Below are positions 47,415-56,676 of a stretch of DNA of 64,000 nucleotides, piece after piece. The DNA lies in contig JAHPZE010000001.1 of assembly GCA_019058365.1 (NCBI GenBank), positions 409,738 to 473,737 on the forward strand, in the 5' to 3' direction. Each line of letters starts with the position of its first letter. The first letter of the stretch is position 1. The translations under genes were made by a program, and so were the position numbers. The DNA is from Promethearchaeota archaeon. GTDB lineage: Archaea > Asgardarchaeota > Lokiarchaeia > Sigyniarchaeales > SOKP01. A model generated the notes under the pieces. It did not search any database and was not told the origin of the DNA. It saw nothing but the letters and a program-made list of their open reading frames with translations.

Positions 47415-47603
47415 GTGAGATGCCAATCTTGTTTGAAGCAAGAGAATTTATATATGTGTTTTTTTACTGATAAAAACAAAGAAGTATATTTGTGTGCAGG
47501 ATGCCTTGGAAAATTGTTATTAGAGGATCCTCCTCCACCCATCTATAATATGAGTAAGTTAGCTTATACATGGAAAAAGATTGATGGTATAAAACACTCT
47601 TAA
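47415..47603 (+). CDS. Small zinc-finger protein
   Basis: 62 residues from a GTG at 47415. Two CxxC pairs are spaced as in a treble-clef or zinc-ribbon knuckle: CQSC near residue 3 and CAGC near residue 27. The ending is basic (AYTWKKIDGIKHS). No ATG is available before the first CxxC, so GTG is required. Convergent with the HAD gene, with a 4-base overlap. Function unknown. Confidence 0.55.
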   Translation: MRCQSCLKQENLYMCFFTDKNKEVYLCAGCLGKLLLEDPPPPIYNMSKLAYTWKKIDGIKHS

Positions 47604-48316
47604 AGTAATAGTTTCAGATCGGCTAAGGAACCTTTATAGGTGGGTTCTGGTATATGATTAACAAAATCTGTTTTTTTCCCTTCAATAAAAAACGTTTGCA
47701 TACCAAGACGCGCAACAATCATGTCTTTTTCATCATCTCCTACCATTAAACACGCATCTGCGGGGAATCCAATTTTATCTAAAATTTGTTCATAATAAAG
47801 TAAGTGTGTTAAAGATTTAGTAGCATTACTATTCTCGATAGTTGTAATTAAACGGTAAGGAAAATCGGCTACACCTGCCCATTCTAAACGTTGTTCGATT
47901 GCGGTTGCCGGAAGTATAGGTGTTGTAGCAATTACAACATCATAACCCTTATCGAAAGCAGTTTGAACAACTGATCTTGCTTCAGGTTTCTTTCGAGTAT
48001 ATTGACGTAGTTTGGAAAAATCTTGTTTATAAAATTTATCAAAAAATGGTTCAATTACTTCACGAGTATGCCCTTCCAATGGAAAAAATACATTAGCATA
48101 TACTTCTTCATTGGTAGTGTATCCATTATTCTCTTCCACAGCTCTAGATGCTTTTTGTATTTTTGAAATGAATTTTCTTGACGGCACGAGATGTGCTACA
48201 CTTTTAGCTAATAATTTTAAATAATTGGATATAAATTTATCTAAATCAACGTCTAATAATGTGCCATCTAAATCAAACAGTATTGCTTTGATTTTTTCAT
48301 CCAGACTGTTATTCAT
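47600..48316 (-). CDS. HAD-superfamily phosphatase
   Basis: 238 residues. Motif I is ILFDLDGTLLD, with the nucleophile Asp15 and Asp17. A helical cap follows, then motif II (VVIATT) and motif III/IV with the metal-binding acids in LMVGDDEKDMIVA. This is a soluble HAD hydrolase (phosphoglycolate-phosphatase-like) acting on a small phosphorylated compound of unknown identity. It overlaps the zinc-finger gene tail-to-tail. Confidence 0.85.
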   Translation of the reverse strand: MNNSLDEKIKAILFDLDGTLLDVDLDKFISNYLKLLAKSVAHLVPSRKFISKIQKASRAVEENNGYTTNEEVYANVFFPLEGHTREVIEPFFDKFYKQDFSKLRQYTRKKPEARSVVQTAFDKGYDVVIATTPILPATAIEQRLEWAGVADFPYRLITTIENSNATKSLTHLLYYEQILDKIGFPADACLMVGDDEKDMIVARLGMQTFFIEGKKTDFVNHIPEPTYKGSLADLKLLL

Positions 48317-48548
48317 AACTTTACTCTATTATGATATTTAATCTTAAATGGTATAATTAAAAGTGATTCAAATTATTTTTTATTTAGATTCATAATTCAA
48401 ATAAAAAAATTGATATTCTTGAATAATGAATTATCTATAAAAAGAGAGATTGGTTATTTCCATATTTCTTATCTAATAATAAAAAGTTTTTATAAAATTC
48501 TATCTTTTTATAAAATTAAGAGAATGTAACATCATTATCTGTCTGGAC

Positions 48549-49760
48549 TTGGTAAAATTAGAGTTAACTGATTTGAACAATGGTGCTGTCTTTATCGGGG
48601 ATAAGTTAAATGTTCGCACTAAATTCAATTTTGATAAAAAAGCTGAAATTTTCTGGAGTGGAATTCATTTAATTACTCATCCTCCTTGTGCTAAAGAACT
48701 TCAAATTTCAAAAGAGGAAATATTTAGTAAAGGCAAATTTGAACCAGGTGAATATGTTCGTGAAAAATCTCTCTTAATTAAAAGTAATTTTGTCCCAACG
48801 ATAAGAAATAGAAATCTAAATTATACTCTAAAATTAAATTTAAGACAACCTAATCCAATTAATCCTGAAGATGAGTTAGTGATTAATAAAACTCATAATA
48901 TTGAGATTAACGCAAGAAATTCTGGATTTCAAGCAAAATCCCCAAAACCAATCTCATTTTCAATTTCGGGATTAAACATTCTTTTAACAAAAGATATATT
49001 TAAACCAGGAGAAACTATTAAAATCGGTTATACTTCAGAGGAACTTAAACAGCTAGAAATAAGACTTCTTCAAAATTCAAATTTGGTTTGTTATTGTGAA
49101 GCATATGGTCAAAATTGTCGTAAAGTTGAGGAACTTCCCCCAGCAATTGCAGGAGATGTTCGAACACAAAATTTTGAAAAAGATTACATGCTTCTAAAAG
49201 TTCCAGAAGTTGCTGAACTAACTTATAATTGGTTATGGTCTCCTTCTGAAAAAGAACAATTTGGATTTAGATATGGAGCTTATACAAAGTGGAGCTTGTT
49301 AATCATTGGAAAGAAGAAACCAGAATTTGGATTAGAACCAATAAAACTTGAAATTCCAATAACTATTTCTAGTGGTCCGATTTCTGAAGAAAAGGTAGGT
49401 GTGGATCTATTTTCAGAAAGTTCTGCTGCCGCATCTTCCTTATTTGATGGTATTTCAAAATTCCAGAAGATCTATAAAGTAATCTCAATTGATTCTGATA
49501 TTGAGAAATATATAATAAGAATAAAAAATATTTCCAAAAATGATTTAAAAGGAGTAACTGTCGTGATTTCGGGGTTACAAGAAGGTTTATTCGAAACTGC
49601 TTCACAATTAACAGGTTTAAATACTTGGAAAAAGGGTGAAGAAAAAGAAATCGTTTATGAAACAAAACAAAATATTACCGCACTCATCTCAATTTTAGAA
49701 GATAATAGTCAACAGAAAATTAGGATTCAATCACCAGTCTCAGAAGCAAGCTTCTTTTAA
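48549..49760 (+). CDS. Arrestin-like double beta-sandwich protein (tentative)
   Basis: 403 residues, all-beta in pattern, with no signal or membrane segment. Residues about 1-110 (GAVFIGDKLNVRTKFNFD, IFWSGIHLITHPPC, FEPGEYVREKSLLIK) and about 125-280 (NILLTKDIFKPGETIKIGYT, AELTYNWLW, IKLEIPITI) look like two related sandwiches, as in arrestin/Vps26 proteins. A third beta segment follows. Arrestin-fold proteins are reported among Asgard eukaryotic-signature proteins. It starts with ATG or the nearby TTG at 48549 and converges with the small-GTPase genes. Confidence 0.5.
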   Translation: MVKLELTDLNNGAVFIGDKLNVRTKFNFDKKAEIFWSGIHLITHPPCAKELQISKEEIFSKGKFEPGEYVREKSLLIKSNFVPTIRNRNLNYTLKLNLRQPNPINPEDELVINKTHNIEINARNSGFQAKSPKPISFSISGLNILLTKDIFKPGETIKIGYTSEELKQLEIRLLQNSNLVCYCEAYGQNCRKVEELPPAIAGDVRTQNFEKDYMLLKVPEVAELTYNWLWSPSEKEQFGFRYGAYTKWSLLIIGKKKPEFGLEPIKLEIPITISSGPISEEKVGVDLFSESSAAASSLFDGISKFQKIYKVISIDSDIEKYIIRIKNISKNDLKGVTVVISGLQEGLFETASQLTGLNTWKKGEEKEIVYETKQNITALISILEDNSQQKIRIQSPVSEASFF

Positions 49761-49782
49761 ACATATGCTAAGCATATGTATA

Positions 49783-50436
49783 TTAATTCATAGCAGTAAT
49801 CAGTTTATTATCATAATATTTATTTAAGACTAGCCTTAAAATATCTTCAAAACAATCCAAGATTCCTTCTCCTTTTATCGCACTTGTAAATCTTGTATCT
49901 ATGTTTTTGTATTTAGAGTATTCGATATCTCTTAAGAAATCTATTGAGTTAAATTTATCTTCTAGATCTTGTTTATTAAATGCAATGATGATCGGAAGAT
50001 TACTTATATTTTCATTAAAATATGAGATTAATTCTTGCCAAGAGATTAAATTTCTGTCATATACCTCTTCATGAGAATCTATGACAAAAATGACTCCATC
50101 AACAGCTCTTAAAGTAATGGGTCTAGTAACAAAATAGAAATCTTGTCCCGTAGTAGTATATATATGGATTTTTAATGCCCATTCTTGATTTTGAAATGTA
50201 ACTGTCCCATAATCAAAAAATAGTGTTCTATTTACAGTACTCTCAATACTATAAACATCTTTACCCTTACCAAAATGAGAAAACAAAGCCTTAATAGACG
50301 TTGTTTTTCCACTTAGAGCGGGTCCAAAATACACAATTTTAATACTTATAGTCTTGTCACAGTGATCGATAATCAATATTAAACCAACGCAATATATGTT
50401 TAATTGATAATTCAAAAATAAATTTAAAAAAACCAA
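49783..50436 (-). CDS. MglA/Arf-like small GTPase
   Basis: 217 residues as read; the conserved part begins at about residue 27. G1 is FGPALSGKTTS. The switch-II region is YTTTGQDFYFVTRP, which has Thr for the usual Asp of DxxG, as in MglA-type GTPases. G4 is NKQD. The first 25 residues are hydrophobic and unusual (VFLNLFLNYQLNIYCVGLIL). The true start may be downstream, at a TTG or ATT close to LIIDHCDKTISIKIVYFG. No C-terminal cysteine for lipid is present. It is paired with the Rab-like gene 78 bases upstream. Confidence 0.82.
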   Translation of the reverse strand: MVFLNLFLNYQLNIYCVGLILIIDHCDKTISIKIVYFGPALSGKTTSIKALFSHFGKGKDVYSIESTVNRTLFFDYGTVTFQNQEWALKIHIYTTTGQDFYFVTRPITLRAVDGVIFVIDSHEEVYDRNLISWQELISYFNENISNLPIIIAFNKQDLEDKFNSIDFLRDIEYSKYKNIDTRFTSAIKGEGILDCFEDILRLVLNKYYDNKLITAMN

Positions 50437-50513
50437 TATTTTTTTTATTTCATTTATAAGAAAAGTGTCAATTCTAATTTCCTTTTAAAAAAGAAAGAGG
50501 ATTAAAATCTTTA

Positions 50514-51056
50514 TTACAAAGTTTTGAATTTTAAATATAATTGCTCTATAATTGCATTGAATGCCTCAACTACTCCCTGACCTGTTTTTGCTGACGTAAA
50601 AAAGAAATTTAAAAAATTATGTTCATTAACAAGTTTTTGGATTTTTGTTGTATCTAAACTATTTTCATCCACTAAATCAACTTTATTAGCAAATAAAACA
50701 ATGGGAATATTTCCGCAATTTTTTTCTACTACTTCATACCAGTTCTTTATATGTGTAAAGCTATTTTCACCAAGTTCATTTTCTTCAAGACTATATACAA
50801 TTATTGCTGCTCTAGCCTCTTTATAAAACAGGTGATGTAGAAAATTGAAATCATCTTGACCTGCTATATCCCAGAATAATAAACTAACCATATCTCCATT
50901 AAATTCTTTGTTATATTTTGAAAATTGAGCTCCAATGGTTTTTACATAATCCTTTTCAAAGATACCCTTTGTGAAATTTTTAATTAAGGATGTTTTACCT
51001 ACTGCTCCATCTCCAACAACAACTATCTTAAATCGAAATTCCTCAAAATTCTTCAT
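50514..51056 (-). CDS. Rab/Ras-like small GTPase
   Basis: 180 residues. All G motifs are present: GDGAVGKTSL (G1), KTIGAQF (G2 Thr), WDIAGQDDF (G3), NKVD (G4) and TSAKTGQ (G5). The WDIAGQ text and KTIGAQF resemble eukaryotic Rab GTPases. The C-terminus (QLYLKFKTL) lacks a prenylation cysteine. It may cycle with the longin-like protein encoded 107 bases upstream on the same strand (51163-53106), since roadblock/longin proteins act as GEF or GAP partners of such GTPases. That link is inferred from adjacency. Confidence 0.92.
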   Translation of the reverse strand: MKNFEEFRFKIVVVGDGAVGKTSLIKNFTKGIFEKDYVKTIGAQFSKYNKEFNGDMVSLLFWDIAGQDDFNFLHHLFYKEARAAIIVYSLEENELGENSFTHIKNWYEVVEKNCGNIPIVLFANKVDLVDENSLDTTKIQKLVNEHNFLNFFFTSAKTGQGVVEAFNAIIEQLYLKFKTL

Positions 51057-51162
51057 TAGGTTTCTAAATTATAGTCAATTTATAATTTTTTTCTAATGTA
51101 AGATTAGGATTAGTTTAATATAAAATTTTAGGGATTTGGAGAGTTTGAATAATACAATTCTA

Positions 51163-53106
51163 CTAAATATTTTTCTTAGTAAAAATCTCTGTCACGATGG
51201 ATTCCAGCGATGGAATATCGTTTATTTGAATAGATTTACTCTTTTGTAAAAAATTCTGTAAAGATTCCCAAATAAAACTATCATTTTGAATAGAATTAAG
51301 AAAGTTTTTAATCTTATAGTAAGCATAGTATGAAGCCCCTTTAAAAATATAACAAATTAAAAATGGTTGAAGGGGCATCATAAGAAGAGTGTATTGACCA
51401 AAAACTGCCCTATCAAGCCCCTCAGAAAATACTTCACTAATTATATAATTTATTGTGGTTAGAAAGCCTCCTAAAATATCATCTTCGAAGGAAAAATCCT
51501 CTCTAAATTTTTTAGAGAATAATATATTACCCCCCTCAGTTAAGATTAATAGCATAACAGGGTCTTCTTTTGATATCTTTGGAATTTCTAATGACCGTTT
51601 TTTTAACATAGTTGTCATCTGATCATCTAATCGGGCTAATTCAATGCGCTCCGCCAGACTTGCTTTTGATTCATTCAATAAATCCCAGTTATGCAATTCT
51701 TTTAATAAATTATCATGTTCATTTGAGATTTTCATCGCCAATCGTTTTATGCCATATGATTCCGCTATTTTCTGAGCTTGAGTTAAAAGTCGTCGGGCTA
51801 CTTTTATATTAAAAGTTAATAAAGCCAATTTAGCTTGCAAAATGAAGGTCTCACAAAAAACAAGGTATGAATGGGATTTTTCAGCTATAGCTATTAATTG
51901 AATAATATTCTGATTGATTTCATCAAAAACTTCATCATTATTACTTATACGATATTCTGAGAGAAGTAAATCACAAAGATGGATATATGCGCTTAAAATT
52001 AGAGTAAAATATATGGTTTTAGTTCGAACAACTTGTTTAAATAATTTTTCAGCTTTAGCTTTATCTCGGATTCGCGAACTTCTTTCTAATATTAAAGCTT
52101 TAGAGTAAATATAATCTAGTTCGATATGTTCTTCTTTATTTTGGTTACATATATTTTCCAAATGATGGAAATATTTTTTCGCAAGTTCAATATCACCCTT
52201 TATAAGGGCAATTTCTATTAAACTAGATAGTGGAGCTGCTATTGGTACAGATTGTTTTTTTTCACTGAGTAATAAACACTCCTCCAAATTTTTCAAAGCG
52301 AGCTCATATTCACCTTTTTCACAATATATAAGTCCGATGTTATTCAAGAAAACTGCATCTAAATAAAAGCTATGAAACCCTTTCACTTTTTCTAAAGCTT
52401 TCATATAATGTTTTAAACAATTATCTAAATCTCCAATAGAACCATAAACAGATGCAGAATAACCGTGACATATAACAATCCAGTAATGGTTAAATTTAAT
52501 TTCCTTAGCGTTTGATAATGCTTTCTCGAAATAGTTCAACGAAATTTCCGTATTTTTTTTTAAAAAAAATTCAATTAGTCCTTTTAATAAATAAAGCCAA
52601 ACAATTTCGAAAGAATTAGGGAGTTCTTGATATAGATCAAAGATCCGTTCTAAACCCTTTTCTGCTAAATCTATATTAGTCAATAAAAAATTAATCCATG
52701 CTTTTAACAAATCTAAACGAACTCTTCTTCGAATTAAAACATTCTTAGGTTCATTAGAAATAAGTTTTATTATATCTTCAGCTTTACTAATCTTTTTGGA
52801 TGCTTCGTCAATTTTTTCGGCTTCTATAAATCCAAAAATAATAAAAAATATTCCATCAAACGATTGGAGATGTTTGTTGTTTTTTTTTCCTTCTTTAAAT
52901 AGTTCTTTACCCAACTCAATAAGGTCTTCGAATTTGTGTTGATATGCCAGAATCAACCCTTTAATAAATTGGTAATAGCTTATTTGTTGAGGATTAAGCC
53001 CTTCAAATTGTTTCCAATCATTTAATATTTCAAGAGCCTTTTCAAGCTCACCTTCATCAAAAAGTTCTTCCGCTCTTGTTAGTTGATTTAGCTTAGGATG
53101 AGACAT
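51163..53106 (-). CDS. TPR protein with C-terminal longin/roadblock-like domain
   Basis: 647 residues. TPR-like helical pairs fill residues about 5-460 (ELFDEGELEKALEILNDW, HGYSASVYGSIGDLDNCLKH, NNIGLIYCEKGEYELALKNL). The last 150 residues begin VMLLILTEGGNILFSKKF and continue ILGGFLTTINYIISEVF ... VFGQYTLLMMPLQPFLICYI. This is the strand-helix pattern of longin/roadblock folds that bind small GTPases. The domain is repeatedly found at the ends of Lokiarchaeal TPR proteins, as I recall. It lies immediately upstream of the Rab-like gene. Confidence 0.78.
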   Translation of the reverse strand: MSHPKLNQLTRAEELFDEGELEKALEILNDWKQFEGLNPQQISYYQFIKGLILAYQHKFEDLIELGKELFKEGKKNNKHLQSFDGIFFIIFGFIEAEKIDEASKKISKAEDIIKLISNEPKNVLIRRRVRLDLLKAWINFLLTNIDLAEKGLERIFDLYQELPNSFEIVWLYLLKGLIEFFLKKNTEISLNYFEKALSNAKEIKFNHYWIVICHGYSASVYGSIGDLDNCLKHYMKALEKVKGFHSFYLDAVFLNNIGLIYCEKGEYELALKNLEECLLLSEKKQSVPIAAPLSSLIEIALIKGDIELAKKYFHHLENICNQNKEEHIELDYIYSKALILERSSRIRDKAKAEKLFKQVVRTKTIYFTLILSAYIHLCDLLLSEYRISNNDEVFDEINQNIIQLIAIAEKSHSYLVFCETFILQAKLALLTFNIKVARRLLTQAQKIAESYGIKRLAMKISNEHDNLLKELHNWDLLNESKASLAERIELARLDDQMTTMLKKRSLEIPKISKEDPVMLLILTEGGNILFSKKFREDFSFEDDILGGFLTTINYIISEVFSEGLDRAVFGQYTLLMMPLQPFLICYIFKGASYYAYYKIKNFLNSIQNDSFIWESLQNFLQKSKSIQINDIPSLESIVTEIFTKKNI

Positions 53107-53219
53107 AAATTTGTGAGAATTGAATTATAAACCTATGAATACATAAGCCAATTATAGTTTTAAATCTAGTGTTTAATTCCGTTGAAAAAAGACAGAGTAT
53201 TTTCTATAAAAAAGGTTTT

Positions 53220-53230
53220 AAAAAAAAAAA
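53220..53230 (-). terminator. Oligo-T terminator after 53261-53656
   Basis: A run of 11 T on the minus strand lies about 30 bases after the stop of the small membrane protein gene. Archaeal transcription ends at such U-tracts without a required hairpin. Confidence 0.5.
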
Positions 53231-53260
53231 TTTAATTTAGAAATTATTCATTTTTTGCAT

Positions 53261-53656
53261 TTAGCTTCTCTGTTTGATATAAGTGACAATTCCAAGCGCT
53301 AAAAGTACAGCCTCTACGGTTATAGTAAATAAACCATTTAATTTCCACAAATCTCCAAAAGTGGAGTATAATGTAGCATATACAGAAACCTCAATGATTA
53401 ATGATATTATAATTAGCCCTATAAAATACTCAAATGTCAATTTAATTTCTTCCCATTCCTTTTTGCGAAGCATTAAAATTGCGAAAATGGCAGAGATTAA
53501 ATTAACTCCTCCAAACAGTCTTGGGAGATACGGATTTGTCCAACCCTCAGGATTCAATGTCATATCATATAGAAAGGTAAGCATGATCCCAAATAGGAAC
53601 CATATAATGGTATCCACTATAAGTGCGATTTTTGTAAGTTTTTTAATTTCGGTCAT
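53261..53656 (-). CDS. Small four-helix membrane protein
   Basis: 131 residues, four hydrophobic segments (about 9-29, 43-60, 72-92, 103-125). The loop MTLNPEGWTNPYLPRLFGG sits between helices 1 and 2. No family recognised with certainty. It is followed by an oligo-T run (53220-53230) and preceded by another (53719-53731), so it is probably a single-gene unit. Confidence 0.6.
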   Translation of the reverse strand: MTEIKKLTKIALIVDTIIWFLFGIMLTFLYDMTLNPEGWTNPYLPRLFGGVNLISAIFAILMLRKKEWEEIKLTFEYFIGLIIISLIIEVSVYATLYSTFGDLWKLNGLFTITVEAVLLALGIVTYIKQRS

Positions 53657-53718
53657 TTTTTTATCAACTCATTTTTTTTTTTATTCTCTCATTAAACTGA
53701 TAAACAATGTGGTTTTTT

Positions 53719-53731
53719 AAAAAAAAAAAAA
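53719..53731 (-). terminator. Oligo-T terminator after 53781-54521
   Basis: Thirteen consecutive T on the minus strand, about 50 bases after the stop of the exported protein gene. A clear candidate archaeal intrinsic terminator. Confidence 0.55.
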
Positions 53732-53780
53732 TTTTAGAAAATATTTTTTATCTGAAATGATCAACGATGTGTGTTAGGAC

Positions 53781-54521
53781 CTATATTCCCCAAGAATATG
53801 TCAAAGAGGATATAGGACCAATCGGCAATATACCATCTCCAAACCCTACATCACCAGGGATGCCAACATCACATAATGCCGCAACTAGGACCCATGGTCC
53901 TTCTGGGTCAATAAAAACATCAGGATATCCTCCTGGGGGATATGTACCGGGATCCTCTAAACAATATTCAGCTGTAGGGCTCAAAAACATTAACATCGGT
54001 GCTGATACGTATTCACCTTCAGTATTTGGCATGGTAATTGGAAACATATTTCGATATATTAAACTTAAATCGGTATCAGTAGTCTTAAACACTCCCTCAC
54101 CCATGACCATCCAAACGTGAATCACCCAGGCATTGGAGATTGGGCAAAAGAAGTAAAAATCGGTTGATAGAACTAATCCATCTTTGAGCATTCCTGTCAT
54201 CGTATACACGTTATTACCTGATTCATCATAAATTCTTTGATAGAAAGCTGCTTTCACCGATGGGGGCTCATCGCCTTTATTAATACTCCCTATGATAATA
54301 TTAGTCGTTCCATCTAGATCTAAATCATCTCCTATTGCAATGAATAATACGCGATTAGAGCCACAAGCGTTTACTGTTGTAAGAAGTGCTATAATCGTTA
54401 TTAAAAATGTTACGGCGAACAGTCCTTTAGTCACATTTGATTTCTTTTTCACTATCATTTTTTTTTTATTCAACTCTTTTTTTTGTTTTAAATCGAATTT
54501 TATCATCAAAATGATGATCAA
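53781..54521 (-). CDS. Exported hypothetical protein
   Basis: 246 residues from ATG 54521. The text MIVKKKSNVTKGLFAVTFLI followed by TIIALLTTVNA, from the Met at 54458, looks like the true signal peptide, giving about 225 residues. The mature part has VLFIAIGDDLDLDGTTNIII, many aromatics, and a Gly/Pro-rich end (GTYPPGGYPDVFIDPEGPW). It has five cysteines, possibly paired outside the cell. No family recognised. A 117-residue open frame on the other strand is its shadow. Confidence 0.55.
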   Translation of the reverse strand: MIIILMIKFDLKQKKELNKKKMIVKKKSNVTKGLFAVTFLITIIALLTTVNACGSNRVLFIAIGDDLDLDGTTNIIIGSINKGDEPPSVKAAFYQRIYDESGNNVYTMTGMLKDGLVLSTDFYFFCPISNAWVIHVWMVMGEGVFKTTDTDLSLIYRNMFPITMPNTEGEYVSAPMLMFLSPTAEYCLEDPGTYPPGGYPDVFIDPEGPWVLVAALCDVGIPGDVGFGDGILPIGPISSLTYSWGI

Positions 54522-54670
54522 TTAATTGTACACCTATCCATCCATATATAGTTCCACTTTCGGAAATTCCTTGAAAATTCCGAAAATATGTGGAAGTTTT
54601 GAAAAATAAATATAAATAGAAATGTTCCCAATTTATACCTATTGAATAAAAAGTTTTATTTTTTTAGATA

Positions 54671-56584
54671 ATGGGAAAACTAAATTATCCCTCTGACGAG
54701 ATTCTTAACCCCTCAAAACAGTTAAGAAAAAATTACGACCATATAATTCTTTGGATGTTAGCAAATAATGAAAGTTGTGAATGGTCTAATTTTGAACAAA
54801 AGCCAGTTGAAATTCCTATTTCCACATTATCGCGTCATTTCACAAAGTTAATTCTCAAAGGATACATAGAAAAGTATTTGCGAGGACAATATAGGATAAC
54901 TCCAGAAGGAAAAAAGAGATTTCATGAGTTATCGAAAGAAAAAAAAAAACAACGAAAATTAAGTTATCCCCCTAATGTAATCTTAAAAAGAGGAAGGAAT
55001 TATTCTCATTGGATTTTATGGATGATTTATAATAATGGTTTTTGCAAAAGATCTGATTTTCTAGAAGAGCCATTCTCTATAAATCAATCTTCATTATCAA
55101 AAAGCTTAAATTCGTTAATTCAAAAGGGTTATCTCATCAAAGAAAATAAAAGATATATAATTACTCAGGCAGGGAAATCAGAATATTCGAAGATTCTGCT
55201 AAATTATAACTTAGACAGACAAATAATTTTAGAAGAGGAGCGAAAACGAATAGATAAAATTACCACCAAGACATCAGAGTTTTTTGGTAAATTCAATATA
55301 ACTGATGATCATGTTAAATTTAGGTTTCTCAATATGGTTTTAAAATTAGATTATTCAGAAGTTAAGGCAATCTTAAAAGAAGAGGAGGATTTTTATAAGA
55401 TATTACTCTTTATTTCAATAAATCATCCCGATTTTTATCCTGACTATCTATCTTTTGAAGAATTTTCGAGATTTTATGAAATAGAAAAGAGAATTCTAAA
55501 CTTTTGGGTAAATGAGATTATATATAGCGATTTATATAACTTAAAGTTTTTTAATTTAGAGATTTCTTCTAATAAATATTATTATTTTCATTCTGGTGAA
55601 AAATTAGAGAAAATACTTCGAGCAATTACTGAAGAACACATTGCAACAAACAAATATTTGGAGAAATTTGGGAGGTCAGGGAGCCTAAATTCTATTATAG
55701 ATAATATTCTTGAAGAACTTTGTGAAAATATATTCAATAAAGATTTCAAGGAATCCTTGAGAGAACTTTTACCAAAATATATCAAATATCTGGCATATAA
55801 AATTGAGATAAAAAAAGAATTAACAGAGACATATGATAAGCTAGAAGGTATAATTTGGCAGAACATGACAGATATTATTCAATCACAGAGTTTTGAAACA
55901 TTAAAATGTCAATACGAAGAAAAAATTAAAGAAATTGACAAAGAAATCAACTTGAGCCCAAAAAATTATGAATTATATAATTCAAAGATTAGAACTCTGC
56001 TCTATTTTAACCAATACAATGATGTATTGATGGTATTAGAAAAAATGATGGAGCTATTTCCTGAGAATGAAATTGATATTATGATAAAAAAAGCATTTAC
56101 TCTTAAAAAAGATAAAAATTTAGAAGCGGGATTAGAAACTATTGAAAATTTATTAGAAAAATACCCAAAAGATAATTCTCTTCATAATTATAAGGCGTAT
56201 TGGTTGTCTTATCTGGGTAGAAAACAAGAAGCATTGGAGATTCTTCAGGATCTTGTAGAAAAGGAACCAGAAAAGGGACTTTATTACGATACGTACGGAG
56301 AAATCTTAATAACCTTTAAAGAGTACAAAAAAGCTATAGAAGAATTTCAAAAAGCAATAAAAATTGATCCAAATGAGTGGTTCATCCACCAGACTTATAT
56401 CAAAATTGGTATTTGTTATACAGCACTCGAAAATTTTAAATTAGCAATTCAGAATCTTAAGAGAGGAAAAGAATTAACAAGTAAAATTATAAGTGATATA
56501 GAATCAAAAAATAAATGGTTAGCAATTGTAGACCTTTTTCTTGCAGAGATAGAGGAACAAGGTTATTTATTAGATTCAATTTAA
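54671..56584 (+). CDS. Tandem winged-helix plus TPR protein (regulator-like)
   Basis: 637 residues. Two similar winged helices are visible at about 1-95 (HIILWMLANNESCEWSNF ... STLSRHFTKLILKGYIEKY) and 96-180 (HWILWMIYNNGFCKRSDF ... SSLSKSLNSLIQKGYLIKE). Both begin with LxYPxxxIL, so the domain was duplicated. A long helical middle follows. The end (about 430-630) consists of TPRs (LEAGLETIENLLEKYPKDNS, KKAIEEFQKAIKIDPNEWF). The architecture suggests DNA binding controlled by protein partners through the TPRs. Target unknown. Confidence 0.75.
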   Translation: MGKLNYPSDEILNPSKQLRKNYDHIILWMLANNESCEWSNFEQKPVEIPISTLSRHFTKLILKGYIEKYLRGQYRITPEGKKRFHELSKEKKKQRKLSYPPNVILKRGRNYSHWILWMIYNNGFCKRSDFLEEPFSINQSSLSKSLNSLIQKGYLIKENKRYIITQAGKSEYSKILLNYNLDRQIILEEERKRIDKITTKTSEFFGKFNITDDHVKFRFLNMVLKLDYSEVKAILKEEEDFYKILLFISINHPDFYPDYLSFEEFSRFYEIEKRILNFWVNEIIYSDLYNLKFFNLEISSNKYYYFHSGEKLEKILRAITEEHIATNKYLEKFGRSGSLNSIIDNILEELCENIFNKDFKESLRELLPKYIKYLAYKIEIKKELTETYDKLEGIIWQNMTDIIQSQSFETLKCQYEEKIKEIDKEINLSPKNYELYNSKIRTLLYFNQYNDVLMVLEKMMELFPENEIDIMIKKAFTLKKDKNLEAGLETIENLLEKYPKDNSLHNYKAYWLSYLGRKQEALEILQDLVEKEPEKGLYYDTYGEILITFKEYKKAIEEFQKAIKIDPNEWFIHQTYIKIGICYTALENFKLAIQNLKRGKELTSKIISDIESKNKWLAIVDLFLAEIEEQGYLLDSI

Positions 56585-56676
56585 TACTCTTAGGCTTTAA
56601 TTAGCTATTCTATAGATTCTTGGTTAAAAAAGCTATGAATTTTTTTATCTAATTATCTTATTTATAAAAAATTTTC

